Below the pieces are notes generated by a model. The model did no database searches, was not told where the DNA came from, and was given only the letters and a program-made list of their open reading frames with translations. Both the position numbers and the translations under genes were made by a program. A DNA stretch of 64,000 bases from Chryseobacterium sp. Leaf201 (lineage in GTDB: Bacteria > Bacteroidota > Bacteroidia > Flavobacteriales > Weeksellaceae): the NCBI RefSeq assembly GCF_001421435.1, contig NZ_LMKA01000112.1:43445-107444 (forward strand), in the 5' to 3' direction. Position 1 is the first letter of the stretch. Each line of letters begins with the position of its first letter. Below are positions 51,114 through 60,323 of this stretch, one piece after another.

Positions 51114-53993
51114 ATGAAAAAAAGATCAAATTTCTTAAAGGGCACGCTGCTCTATCAGGCAGCCGTGGTCTTTGTTTTGATGCTTAACAGCAATTATCTG
51201 TTTGCAGACGGGTCTCGTGACCTGTACCCGTCCGGAATAACGGGAGACCGCGCGTTCCTGAGATCCGGTACCGGAACCACTTCCAGCTGGCCCTTTGCCA
51301 ATGAAGGTACCCATTACGTATATGCCAAAGCAGGTGAACGGATTACCCTGGCATCCAGCGCACAGAATGGCGGCACGGGCAGGATCAGGTTATTTTCACC
51401 AGCCGGGACCCTGATTGTTGACAACACAACGGACGGCCAGATCCTTAACCGTACTGCGGAACTGGCAGGCCCGCAGTTAGTCTCGCAGACAGGAGGAAAC
51501 AGATATACCCCGATCTATTATCCTGTAAGCCAGGATGGAATATACCGTGTAGAATTGGTAGCAAGAGCCGCGGCCGACCCTTCTACGAGTGTAGCCGCTG
51601 ACAGTAACTGGACTCAGGCCAGTACGAATGCAGGAATAGCCGCGTGGGATGTATCGGTAATCAATACAGACAACACCGGCTTTGTAAAAGGCCGTGTATT
51701 TGCCAACATTCTGAACCTTTCCAACGGAACCGGCAACCCGAACACCAGCGGTTTCTACGGACTTGTTTATGTCCTTACGAAGGACGGTTATACCTACAGG
51801 GTAAATAACAACGGAAACAACGGCTTATATTTTACTTTTTTTGTAAATAACGACGGTTTTGTGGACGAAGCCACACAGGCGCCGATTTATAAAAGCCTTG
51901 ATCAGTCCACTCCCGCTTTTCTTGTCAACAGGGTACACAACCCGAACGATGCAGATACGGATAAGCACATCACCCACAAATTATTTTACAGCATTCCTGC
52001 GAATGATCTGCCTGCCTCTGCAACAGGTGCGGTACCGGGAGGATCAACGTGGCTGAAGAATACGGTGGTTCTGCCGGATGTATCAGCACTCCAATTAGTA
52101 GGTGTTGACGGTACGCCGGGACAGGTGAGCAATAAAGGAGGATATATCCGGTACAATGCAGCCGCTTTGGGCCAATATAAAATTACCATAGAAAGCACGG
52201 ACAACCCTGCAGGGTTTGTGACCAGAGTCCTTGCCGGAGCATCTGCAACGGGCGTTAACAATATCCCGTGGGACGGTAAAGACGGTGCCGGAAACCCGCT
52301 TCCTGCAGGAGTAGTTCCTTCTAAAGTTACGGTACAGCTTCAGGGTGCAGAGGTTCATTTCCCGTTTTTTGATATGGAATATAACCAGAACGGTACTGTA
52401 ATAGAACTTTTAGATCATACCAACCTCAACTCCGTTGTTTCAGATATTGTTTACTGGAATGACACGGATGTTACCAACGGGACGAACGGAAACAATGCAC
52501 CGCGCGGCCGGTATTCAGACCCTAAAAACAACAGCCACTTGTTTACAGCTACGGCTGCAGGCATCAGCAGTAATGCGAACGGCCATATCTGGGGAATCGG
52601 CGGTACGGGTACGTCAGGGCTTTTCGGAGACAACAGGTCTATTGATACATGGACTTTCATTCCGGGAACTCCGGCAACCATCACTACAGCTATTACAGTA
52701 AAGGTAGCTGACTTAAAGATTTCAGCAGTGAATGCTGATAAAAGCAGTATCATCATCGGGGATAACCTTACATATACGGTTAAAGTAAAAAATGACGGAC
52801 CGAGTGATACAGAAGGTGCGCCATTCACCTTTACTATTCCTGCAGGGTTCAACCATCAGGCCATGCAGTTCCAGGCCAGCGGATGCGGGAGCGAAAGTAC
52901 ACCGGTAACGTATAATCCGCAGACCAAAAAGTACTCATCCCTGCTTAACCTGCCTAACGGATGCGAGATTACCTATACTTTTACCGTAGGTGTAACCGCT
53001 GCAACATCAGGAAGTTCACAGCAGGCAAAAGCTACGATCCTGAGACCGAATGATGTAACGGATCCTGATGCAACCAACACAAGTGCCAATGTACCGCCGA
53101 CAGATGCCCAGTATGAGTGTGACAACAGCGGACTTTCAGGTACGTGTAATAATATCCAGGCCAACAATATCGCTTTTCTGAACGGCCCTGTCTGCACAGA
53201 AGAAGTAAACGGAGCCGACTTTTCCACACAGGACGGAACTACCGTTACATTCGACCAGCCTGCTGCGGATTACGGTTTCCAGTTCGATATCTATACGCTT
53301 GACAATTCTTTCAACCTGACCATTAACGGGGTTCAGCTGGCCACCCAGGAAATCCAGTTTCAGACTTCCGGGACTTCGGGACAGAATATCAGGTTTACAG
53401 ACGGTTCTATCTGGGAAGCAAATGTACCGTCAATCTGGCAGATGACCGGAAACAGTTCTGCACCTATTATCAGGGTGGTAATCAGCCCTACAGGTACAGT
53501 ATCCATGTACGGAAGCAAATCTTCAGGCGGACCATTGTTCCCTCTTGAGCTTTTTAACGGAAATACATTCAACAGCATTACCTGGAACACATCTGCCCCG
53601 AATACGGTAATCGCAGCTCAGTCTGTGGTAGGCGTAACGTATATGACGGGACGCGGCAACGGTGTTAAAGTTGTTCCGTGCTACTGTGTAAAACCGGGAG
53701 CAGCAGGAACCCCTGACGGCTTTGCGAAAATGGGAGTCCTTACGAAAGGTACCCCAACCGTAGCGAACTGGCCGGAGTCTGTGCCGAACGGGTATATTGT
53801 ACTGGATGCAGCAAATAAAGGAATGGTTATCAACCACATGACCACAGCCCAGAGAGATGCCATGATTGCAGTAGACGGAATGGTTATTTACAATACAGAC
53901 CTGAACTGTGTACAGCTTTACAGAGGCAGTGCGCCGGGAGTTGATGCTGCCCGTACAGGCTGGAACTGTATTAAAAGAGGCTGTAACGAATAA
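51114..53993 (+). CDS. Large exported surface protein with DUF11 and FlgD-like regions
   Basis: This 959-residue protein has a signal peptide (AAVVFVLMLNSNYLFADG), an N-terminal region with a GSRDLYPSGITGDRAFL start, a FlgD-like Ig segment (WDGKDGAGNPLPAG, near 383-396), a DUF11/CARDB-like repeat (ADLKISAVNADKSSIIIGDN, near 535) and a conserved-looking C-terminal module (NGYIVLDAANKGMVI ... VDGMVIYNTDLNCVQLY ... WNCI). No T9SS sorting domain is seen, so it may be a surface or matrix protein exported another way. Cysteine pairs occur late. It is the first gene of an operon with the 54055 gene. Function unknown; adhesion is a guess. Confidence 0.85.
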   Translation: MKKRSNFLKGTLLYQAAVVFVLMLNSNYLFADGSRDLYPSGITGDRAFLRSGTGTTSSWPFANEGTHYVYAKAGERITLASSAQNGGTGRIRLFSPAGTLIVDNTTDGQILNRTAELAGPQLVSQTGGNRYTPIYYPVSQDGIYRVELVARAAADPSTSVAADSNWTQASTNAGIAAWDVSVINTDNTGFVKGRVFANILNLSNGTGNPNTSGFYGLVYVLTKDGYTYRVNNNGNNGLYFTFFVNNDGFVDEATQAPIYKSLDQSTPAFLVNRVHNPNDADTDKHITHKLFYSIPANDLPASATGAVPGGSTWLKNTVVLPDVSALQLVGVDGTPGQVSNKGGYIRYNAAALGQYKITIESTDNPAGFVTRVLAGASATGVNNIPWDGKDGAGNPLPAGVVPSKVTVQLQGAEVHFPFFDMEYNQNGTVIELLDHTNLNSVVSDIVYWNDTDVTNGTNGNNAPRGRYSDPKNNSHLFTATAAGISSNANGHIWGIGGTGTSGLFGDNRSIDTWTFIPGTPATITTAITVKVADLKISAVNADKSSIIIGDNLTYTVKVKNDGPSDTEGAPFTFTIPAGFNHQAMQFQASGCGSESTPVTYNPQTKKYSSLLNLPNGCEITYTFTVGVTAATSGSSQQAKATILRPNDVTDPDATNTSANVPPTDAQYECDNSGLSGTCNNIQANNIAFLNGPVCTEEVNGADFSTQDGTTVTFDQPAADYGFQFDIYTLDNSFNLTINGVQLATQEIQFQTSGTSGQNIRFTDGSIWEANVPSIWQMTGNSSAPIIRVVISPTGTVSMYGSKSSGGPLFPLELFNGNTFNSITWNTSAPNTVIAAQSVVGVTYMTGRGNGVKVVPCYCVKPGAAGTPDGFAKMGVLTKGTPTVANWPESVPNGYIVLDAANKGMVINHMTTAQRDAMIAVDGMVIYNTDLNCVQLYRGSAPGVDAARTGWNCIKRGCNE

Positions 53994-54007
53994 TAAATGT
54001 AAAACAG

Positions 54008-54038
54008 AACCTGCCTGATGATAAAAGTCCGGCAGGTT
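54008..54038 (+). terminator. Hairpin between the two surface-protein genes
   Basis: AACCTGCC and GGCAGGTT form a perfect 8-bp stem with a 15-base loop. Weak U-run; partial attenuation between the two genes is possible. Confidence 0.45.
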
Positions 54039-54054
54039 TAACAAAAATAAAACA

Positions 54055-54558
54055 ATGAGAAAAATAATCATCTTAACCGCTTTGCTTCCGTTTTTGGGTA
54101 TCAGCCAAATGAACGCCCAGGTTGCGATAGGCAAAACCGATATTACCAACGCAAGCGTATTGCTGGAATTCGGTACGGAGCCGAAAGGCATTATCCTTCC
54201 CTCTGTAGCATCTGCTCCGGGCGCAGAAGGAGGTACATTTATCTTTAATACTGCTGCTAAATCGGTACAGGTTTTCCAGGATACTGGCTGGACAAGTCTT
54301 ACGGATGAAAACCAGGGGATTGCACATTCTTATACAAATGCCGGTACAGATATAGGAAACGGCATGATTATCGGTGCCAGTTCCAGTACCAAGCCGGGTG
54401 TACTGGTGTTGGAATCAACAACAAAAGCTATGGTGCTGCCTCAGGTAGCCAACCCTCATCTAACCATAAAAGGAGCGGTGGCCGGTACGCTGGTGTACGA
54501 TACAGCTGCGGCTATGATTGCTGTTTATGACGGTGCCAACTGGAGCTACTGGAAGTAA
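54055..54558 (+). CDS. Small exported protein made of two repeat modules
   Basis: This 167-residue protein has a signal peptide (LTALLPFLGISQMNAQ) and two tandem modules of about 55 residues: ASVLLEFGTEPKGIILPSV ... FIFNTAAKSVQVFQDTGW, then GVLVLESTTKAMVLPQV ... LVYDTAAAMIAVYDGANW. The same pattern appears once at the C-terminus of the preceding 959-residue protein. These modules occur in many flavobacterial surface proteins, with no settled function that I know. It is 61 bases after the large gene and likely forms part of the same structure. Confidence 0.85.
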   Translation: MRKIIILTALLPFLGISQMNAQVAIGKTDITNASVLLEFGTEPKGIILPSVASAPGAEGGTFIFNTAAKSVQVFQDTGWTSLTDENQGIAHSYTNAGTDIGNGMIIGASSSTKPGVLVLESTTKAMVLPQVANPHLTIKGAVAGTLVYDTAAAMIAVYDGANWSYWK

Positions 54559-54636
54559 TTCATCACATTGGATATGCTTCATTAATCAGTAAATTATCAA
54601 AAAGAAATACTAATCAGTGTTTATACAATCTCACCA

Positions 54637-54664
54637 ATGCCCCTTATTTAAGGGGTATTTTTAT
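54637..54664 (+). terminator. Intrinsic terminator of the surface-protein operon
   Basis: ATGCCCCTT-ATTT-AAGGGGTAT makes a 9-bp stem with one G-U pair, followed by TTTTTATT. Confidence 0.88.
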
Positions 54665-54753
54665 TGATTAAATGATTTTAAAACCATATTATGATTAGCT
54701 TTGTTATGAATTCATCCTGCATGTTTAGCAGGTATTTTGCTGTACCAATGATT

Positions 54754-55137
54754 ATGAAATCTTTCCTGACCCGAATTATTTTTCTTACCCTGCTGTTCAG
54801 CTTAGTTGTTGCGTTGTCTGGAACCGCACTTTATACAGCCACGCTGGACCGTACAAAAAGTGAAATGCCGGGACTGGTGTATGGTGTGAATGCAGCGATC
54901 ATCCTTGTGTTCTCACTTGCATCCTTCTGCATATACCTCAACCTGATTCCAAAGATCAGGCATTCATTATTTTATTGTCTTCTGTCATTTTTTGCTCTGC
55001 CCGTTTTAACGGCTTTATTCTTATTTACAACGCCCCTTTTATCTGAAGAAATATTTTTGTGCATGGTAACCTGCATCCCGTTCTTCTGCATGCTTGCCTA
55101 TCAGTTTTTCAGGTTTAAAAAAATGCTTGCCCAATAA
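54754..55137 (+). CDS. Hypothetical four-helix membrane protein
   Basis: About 127 residues with four hydrophobic segments (FLTRIIFLTLLFSLVVALSG; VNAAIILVFSLASFCIYLNL; CLLSFFALPVLTALFLF; FLCMVTCIPFFCMLAYQFF). I chose the ATG at 54754 because the frame from 54691 adds an unlikely polar leader; 54748 is possible. It resembles small inner-membrane proteins of unknown function. It is monocistronic, lying after a terminator. Confidence 0.65.
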   Translation: MKSFLTRIIFLTLLFSLVVALSGTALYTATLDRTKSEMPGLVYGVNAAIILVFSLASFCIYLNLIPKIRHSLFYCLLSFFALPVLTALFLFTTPLLSEEIFLCMVTCIPFFCMLAYQFFRFKKMLAQ

Positions 55138-55266
55138 CATTTAAAGCTCACATCTATTTTTAAATCAAATAATTAAATCATAATACTTAATTATATAATA
55201 CAGAAAAGCAGAGCCGAAATACAATCTCCGGCTCCGATATGACACATACCTGCTGTTTTAATAATT

Positions 55267-56004
55267 TTACCACGGGATCTCCCCTGTTCCCGGATTGCTT
55301 TCTTCGCTGAAAAATTTTCCTGTAGGGCCGTCCGGTCCGGTCAAAGCATATTTAACGATGCGCTTCCCGGCTTCTTCCACCTCGCCTCCGTTGTAGCCGG
55401 TAAAGTCCGTTTTCGTATATCCCGGACAGACTGCATTTATCCTGAAAGCCGTATCCCGTAATTCATACGCCAGATGAACGGTATACATATTCATGGCTGC
55501 TTTTGATGAAGCATATACTGCATATTTGGCATAATCGTACGCCGGCCATTCCGGACTGCTCTGCAATGACAGTGAACCTACACTGGTACTTACGTTGACT
55601 ATTACCGGTTCGTCAGACCGCTTCAGTAAATTGATAAACGCCTGTGTGACACGGATGACGCCGTATACATTAACATCAAACACTTCATCATAATGTGCCA
55701 CAGAAGTTTCAACCGCATTTTGCGGAACCACACCGCTGATCCCTGCATTGTTTATAAGAATATCCAGTTTGCCCTGTTCTTTTTCAATGATATCACGGGC
55801 TGCTGCAATCGTTTCTTCTTTGGTAACATCAATCTGTACTGCCCTGATGTTTTTAAACCCTTTTTCCTGTAATTCCTTCACCACAGCTTTTCCTTTATCG
55901 ATGTCCCTGCTTCCCAGGTAGACGAGTAATCCTTTGTCTGACAGCTGTTTTGCTGTTTCCAGACCGATGCCTTTATTGGCTCCTGTAATTAATACTGATT
56001 TCAT
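55267..56004 (-). CDS. SDR-family oxidoreductase (carbonyl reductase-like)
   Basis: This 245-residue SDR has TGANKGIGLETA at 7-18, NNAG at 90-93 (DILINNAGIS), catalytic Ser in VNVSTSVGSL, and YAVYASSKAAMN, giving the YxxxK motif with some insertion. The TGANKGIG motif and the insert before the Tyr are typical of carbonyl-reductase-like, NADPH-dependent SDRs. It appears monocistronic. Substrate unknown. Confidence 0.9.
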   Translation of the reverse strand: MKSVLITGANKGIGLETAKQLSDKGLLVYLGSRDIDKGKAVVKELQEKGFKNIRAVQIDVTKEETIAAARDIIEKEQGKLDILINNAGISGVVPQNAVETSVAHYDEVFDVNVYGVIRVTQAFINLLKRSDEPVIVNVSTSVGSLSLQSSPEWPAYDYAKYAVYASSKAAMNMYTVHLAYELRDTAFRINAVCPGYTKTDFTGYNGGEVEEAGKRIVKYALTGPDGPTGKFFSEESNPGTGEIPW

Positions 56005-56338
56005 TTTTTGATTTTAAATTCCTGAAACAAAGATGGGGCTTACGGATATGGAATGATTTACCATTTGGTAAAAAGCCCAGCGGACAATTTTAATTCTGAC
56101 AGCAAGCAAAGGATTAAATTTCATTTAATAATTTAAACTGATTCTCCGTTTATTCCACACTGCTTCCCATACAGGATATCAGTTGTATTTCCTGTACTGT
56201 AAAGATGAATATGTACGGATAAATCCAGGCTATTGATCATCCACACTCATATCTTAGGCTGAGTGCTGTATATGAATTTATTATGACAGCGTACGTTCAT
56301 CAGAAATAATAAGCTATATTTGTAAAAAGCGGCCTTCT
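56005..56338. other. Intergenic region with the RsbQ-like promoter
   Basis: These 334 bases between divergent genes hold no gene. The only recognised signal is the -7 element at 56315-56322. Confidence 0.5.
56315..56322 (+). promoter_or_regulatory. Probable -7 element of the rsbQ-kinase operon
   Basis: TATATTTG matches TAnnTTTG and ends 16 bases before the rsbQ-like ATG. This implies a very short leader. Confidence 0.55.
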
Positions 56339-57136
56339 ATGAGTATACTTAAGAGAAACAATGTCATTGTAAGCGGAACCGGCGACACTGTGATGATGTT
56401 TGCCCATGGTTTCGGCTGCGATCAGAATATGTGGCGGTATGTTTACCCTGCTTTTCAGGACGATTACAGAACTGTTCTTTTTGATCATGTAGGGGCCGGG
56501 AATTCAGATATTTCAGCCTATTCTTTTAAAAAATACAGTTCCCTTGAAGGCTATGCCGAAGATATTGTGGAAATTGCCCGGGAACTGAACATCACAAACG
56601 GTATTTTCGTAGGACATTCCGTAAGTGCTGTTATGGGCCTTATGGCAGCGGCGATGGCTCCGGGGATTTTTAAAACACTGATCCTGGTAAGCCCTTCGCC
56701 TTCCTACATCAATCAGGACGGCTATACCGGCGGCTTCAGCAGATCAGAAATCAATGAATTGCTGGAATCTATGGACAATAACCACCTGGGCTGGTCCATG
56801 GCAATGGCACCGGTTGTTATGGGAAACCCGGACCGGAAAGAACTCGGGGAAGAACTCGCCAACAGCTTCTGTAAAACCGATCCTGAAATTGCCAGGCAGT
56901 TTGCCCGCACTACTTTTCTTACAGACAAGCGCGATATCCTGTCGCAGACTGATATTCCTGTTTTAATCCTACAATGCAGCCATGATGTGATTGCACCGGA
57001 AGAGGTAGGCCGTTATATGCACCAGCATATCCCGGACAGCACACTGGTTATCATGGATGCGACCGGACACTGCCCGAACCTCAGCGCTCCGGAAGAAACC
57101 GTTTCAGCAATAAAAAGTTATTTACATGAACAATAA
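56339..57136 (+). CDS. rsbQ: RsbQ/D14-like alpha/beta hydrolase
   Basis: This 265-residue hydrolase has oxyanion-region MFAHGFGCDQNMW, nucleophile S94 in GHSVSA, acid D216 in QCSHDVIAP and catalytic H244 in TGHCPN. B. subtilis RsbQ has S96, D219 and H247, and KAI2/D14 plant receptors belong to the same family. In B. subtilis RsbQ works with the PAS-phosphatase RsbP, probably by making or delivering a hydrophobic ligand for its PAS domain. Here its last 11 bases overlap the start of a PAS histidine kinase gene, which points to an analogous pair. Confidence 0.93.
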   Translation: MSILKRNNVIVSGTGDTVMMFAHGFGCDQNMWRYVYPAFQDDYRTVLFDHVGAGNSDISAYSFKKYSSLEGYAEDIVEIARELNITNGIFVGHSVSAVMGLMAAAMAPGIFKTLILVSPSPSYINQDGYTGGFSRSEINELLESMDNNHLGWSMAMAPVVMGNPDRKELGEELANSFCKTDPEIARQFARTTFLTDKRDILSQTDIPVLILQCSHDVIAPEEVGRYMHQHIPDSTLVIMDATGHCPNLSAPEETVSAIKSYLHEQ

Positions 57137-58259
57137 ACTTCCTCTTCCCCCTTCTGCCGAAGATTTTGAAGATTTTTTTGAATCTTCACTGTGTGGCTTT
57201 GTAATTACCGACAGAGAAGGGAGAATTGCGAAGATTAACAGGCGTACAGCCGGATGGCTCAATACGGTACCTGAAGAATTATTGGGCCGGCGGTTTTCTG
57301 ATATCCTTGCCGTGGGCGGGAAAATTTATTTTGAAACCCATCTCTGGCCTTTGCTGCGGATGCAGGGATATTTTGATGAGGTTGCTCTTGAACTGTCAGA
57401 TTCCGGAAATGGGAAGATGCCTGTTTATATAAATGGCTATGAGCGGAAAGACGAGAATGACCAGCCGCTTTTCATAAGGTTTACGGTTTTCCGTGCATCA
57501 GACCGACGCCTGTATGAAGAAAATCTTCAGACCGCCAAACAGCTTGCGGAAGCCAATCTGGAAATGGAACAGCAGAATGCCCTGATCCGTGAACAGTTTA
57601 TTGCCGTTCTGGGGCATGATCTCCGGAACCCGCTCGGCGGAGTTATGAGCGCGGCACAATTGGTGGCGAGATCCAATCTGGGAGCGCGTGAAGAAAAACT
57701 CGTGAAATTAATCCAGACAGGATCAAAAAGAATGCATGATATGATTAACGACATCATGGATCTGGCACGCGGCCGCCTGGGCGGTGGATTTCCTGTAAGT
57801 CCGGTTGAAACAGATCTTGAGCAGCTGCTTAACCAGGTAAGTGATGAATTAAAAGTAGTATGGCCGGAAAAAATTATCGAATCTCATTTTAATATCAACG
57901 GGCCTGTAACCTGTGATCCCGGACGTTTGTCTCAAATGGTTTCCAACCTGCTGGCAAATGCCATTATTCATGGGTCGCCTACTACCTCAATACTTGTTCA
58001 GGCCACTGTAACAGAAGATACCTGGGAAATTTCTGTAACCAATCAGGGAAAACCGGTTCCGAGGGAAGCATTGCCGCATCTCTTCCATCCTTTCCGCAGG
58101 GAAGGCAAACAGAAAAGCCAGAACGGATTGGGCCTGGGATTGTATATCGCCTCTGAAATAGCCAAGGCCCACAACGGTACATTAACGGTGACATCAAATG
58201 AACAGCAGACGTGTTTTACGTTCCGTGCCCATTTGCAGGAAACGGTGCCTTATAAATAA
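57126..58259 (+). CDS. PAS-domain sensor histidine kinase coupled to RsbQ
   Basis: This 377-residue soluble kinase has one N-terminal PAS domain (about 15-125: GFVITDREGRIAKINRRT; GGKIYFETHLWPLLRMQG), a coiled linker, HisKA with H164 in GHDLRNP, and HATPase_c ending in GLGLGLYIASE. The IYFETH-LWPLLRMQG pattern is that of the PAS type found with RsbQ-like hydrolases in RsbP. The HDLRNPL H-box differs from the HELKTPL of the other kinases here. It lacks a receiver. Its 3' end overlaps the convergent araC-type gene by 44 bases. Confidence 0.93.
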   Translation: MNNKLPLPPSAEDFEDFFESSLCGFVITDREGRIAKINRRTAGWLNTVPEELLGRRFSDILAVGGKIYFETHLWPLLRMQGYFDEVALELSDSGNGKMPVYINGYERKDENDQPLFIRFTVFRASDRRLYEENLQTAKQLAEANLEMEQQNALIREQFIAVLGHDLRNPLGGVMSAAQLVARSNLGAREEKLVKLIQTGSKRMHDMINDIMDLARGRLGGGFPVSPVETDLEQLLNQVSDELKVVWPEKIIESHFNINGPVTCDPGRLSQMVSNLLANAIIHGSPTTSILVQATVTEDTWEISVTNQGKPVPREALPHLFHPFRREGKQKSQNGLGLGLYIASEIAKAHNGTLTVTSNEQQTCFTFRAHLQETVPYK

Positions 58260-59169
58260 ATGACGCCCTGTATTCTGAAGGCGAAAGCTTAACCTTTAAT
58301 TTAAACAGCTTGTTGAAGGACTGCGGATGTTCAAAACCCAGTTCATAGGCAATCTCGCTTATACTGAGCAAGGTACCTGATAATTTTTCCTTGGCTTTGT
58401 CAATTAATTTTTCATGAATATACTGCTGCGTGTTACAGCCGGTTAAAGACTGCAGCATATCACTCAGATACCGCTGTGAAACATTCAGCTGTGCCGAAAT
58501 ATGCTGTACACCCGGCAGCCCTTTCTTCAAGGGAGTTCCATCATTAAAATAATTTTCCAGAATATCATCCAGACGGGTAAGGATCTCATTACTGATTACT
58601 TTACGGGTGATAAACTGCCGGTTATAAAAACGGTTGCTGTAACTGAGCAGCAATGCAATCTGGCTGACCAGAACATCCTGGCTGTAAGGATCCGCAGAAT
58701 TATTAAGTTCCGCTTCAATGGACCTGAATAAATCACTGATTATCTGTTTTTCCCGTGCTGAAAGAAAAAGGGCTTCCGAAACGGAGTATGAAAAAAATCC
58801 GTATTGGCTGATGGTCTGCTGCAAAGGGTAATTTCTGATGAAATCAACATGAAAAAAGAGGGAAAACCCTTCATAGCTGCGCTCGTCCCCGGAAGTGGTC
58901 ACCATCTGTTTCGGCCTTAAGAAAGCCAGGCCTCCCTCTTCAAAATCATAATGCCCCTGCCCGTACTTTACCTGTCCGTTGAAACGGGTCTTAAAAGAAA
59001 TCTTATAAAAATCGACCGCAATTTTCTGCTCTTCTTCAAACGGAATTAATGCCATGTCATCATAAGTGAACAAAGCAATCAGCGGGTGCACCGGTGCCGG
59101 CTGATGAAGATGGTGCATCAACTGTGATATGGTTTTAAAAGTACGGACTGGTAAGTTATCGTTTTTCAT
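58216..59169 (-). CDS. AraC-family transcriptional regulator
   Basis: This 317-residue protein has an N-terminal cupin-like sensing domain (about 25-160, with GGLAFLRPKQMVTT) and a C-terminal two-helix-turn-helix domain (about 215-305: HISAQLNVSQRYLSDML; ISEIAYELGFEHPQSFNKLFK; SPSEYR). It is convergent with the PAS kinase and overlaps it by 44 bases. The next gene in transcription order upstream is an SDR in the same direction, so it may regulate that gene, which would fit many AraC-SDR pairs in Bacteroidota. The inducer is unknown. Confidence 0.92.
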   Translation of the reverse strand: MKNDNLPVRTFKTISQLMHHLHQPAPVHPLIALFTYDDMALIPFEEEQKIAVDFYKISFKTRFNGQVKYGQGHYDFEEGGLAFLRPKQMVTTSGDERSYEGFSLFFHVDFIRNYPLQQTISQYGFFSYSVSEALFLSAREKQIISDLFRSIEAELNNSADPYSQDVLVSQIALLLSYSNRFYNRQFITRKVISNEILTRLDDILENYFNDGTPLKKGLPGVQHISAQLNVSQRYLSDMLQSLTGCNTQQYIHEKLIDKAKEKLSGTLLSISEIAYELGFEHPQSFNKLFKLKVKLSPSEYRASFIYKAPFPANGHGT

Positions 59170-59219
59170 TCGTGTTGTAAAGGTACGGGTTTAGATGGTT
59201 CGGTAACCCTGCTCAACAT

Positions 59220-59957
59220 TTAATTCTGTACGGAAGGGCGTATGACAATATCACCGATTTCAACATCGGCAGGCTGTTCCATTGCATACAGTACCGCGTT
59301 GGCAACGGCTGCCGGGCTTATCCCGAACATTTCCATATTTTCTTCTATTGCCTGTTTCATCTGTTCATTTTTAATGCTGCCGGCCAATTGGGTTTTTACA
59401 ACGCCTGGTGAGATTCCGGTAATGCGGATCTGCCCGTCCGACTCCTGCCGGAATGCTTCTGCGATCGTCCGTACAGCATTTTTCGTCCCCGCATATACGC
59501 CCTGCATGGGCACGATTTTCAGTCCGGAAGTGGAAATAATATTGATGATGTGCCCTGACTTCTGCTCTTTAAAGAAAGGAAGTACAGCGGCCATGCCATA
59601 CAGTGTCCCTTTGAGGTTTACATCGATCATTTCATCCCATCCTTCAACATCCAGTGAATCAATCCGGCTGAGCTGGCTGACCCCGGCATTGTTTACAATG
59701 GCATCTACCCTGCCGAACGTATCAACTGCTTTCTGAACCAAGGTATGCAGGTCCTTTTTATTCCTGACATCCGTTATACAATATTCCGCATCCCCACCCG
59801 ACTTTTTTATACGGTCTGCTACTTCTTTCAGTTTCTCAATCCTGCGTGCGCCCAATACAACCTTTGCTCCGCACTCCGCGAGCCTTACGGCTACAGCTTC
59901 CCCAATTCCGCTGCCTGCCCCTGTGATAACTACTGTTTTTCCTTTGATGGTATTCAT
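59220..59957 (-). CDS. SDR-family oxidoreductase
   Basis: This 245-residue classical SDR has TGAGSGIGEAVA at 12-23, NNAG at 88-91, catalytic Ser in NIISTSG and Y-AGTK in GVYAGTKNAV. The C-terminal tail DIGDIVIRPSVQN is typical of the YdfG/serine dehydrogenase-like group. It starts 50 bases upstream of the AraC gene on the same strand, so they may be cotranscribed. Substrate unknown. Confidence 0.9.
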   Translation of the reverse strand: MNTIKGKTVVITGAGSGIGEAVAVRLAECGAKVVLGARRIEKLKEVADRIKKSGGDAEYCITDVRNKKDLHTLVQKAVDTFGRVDAIVNNAGVSQLSRIDSLDVEGWDEMIDVNLKGTLYGMAAVLPFFKEQKSGHIINIISTSGLKIVPMQGVYAGTKNAVRTIAEAFRQESDGQIRITGISPGVVKTQLAGSIKNEQMKQAIEENMEMFGISPAAVANAVLYAMEQPADVEIGDIVIRPSVQN

Positions 59958-60323
59958 TTATTTACTGTATTATTTTGAACACAAAATTCGCTGATTCTTT
60001 TCCTGACGGTGTATCCAAAATGGTAAATATCGTAGCCTGATTGGTTATTCAGCCGGAACCATTCTTTTGCTTTAGATCTGTTCAGATTTATTCCATAAAG
60101 AATTTCCACTCCGATCATGGCAGCCATGCAGATTTTATGTGTATTTAAACGGATTGAAACTAAAAAAGTGGCTGGATTTTTTTTGGGATTATTTACTTTA
60201 TCGTAACTTTTCAGTCATAAATCTAAGGCATTGAATCCTGTGCCCTTTCCGGAAATCATCTGTAAAACTACAGGAACCTCAGACTTTATTTTTTGCTAAT
60301 TATAAATACCAGCAGCCCCGTAT
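59958..60323. other. Intergenic region before the four-PAS kinase
   Basis: These 366 bases hold no recognisable gene, repeat or strong hairpin. TATTTTTTGC near 60284 is a near-miss to the -7 consensus. Confidence 0.4.

Noticed and set aside
53523..54191. A 222-codon open frame antisense to both surface-protein genes
   Set aside because: It crosses two real genes and their gap; no family features.
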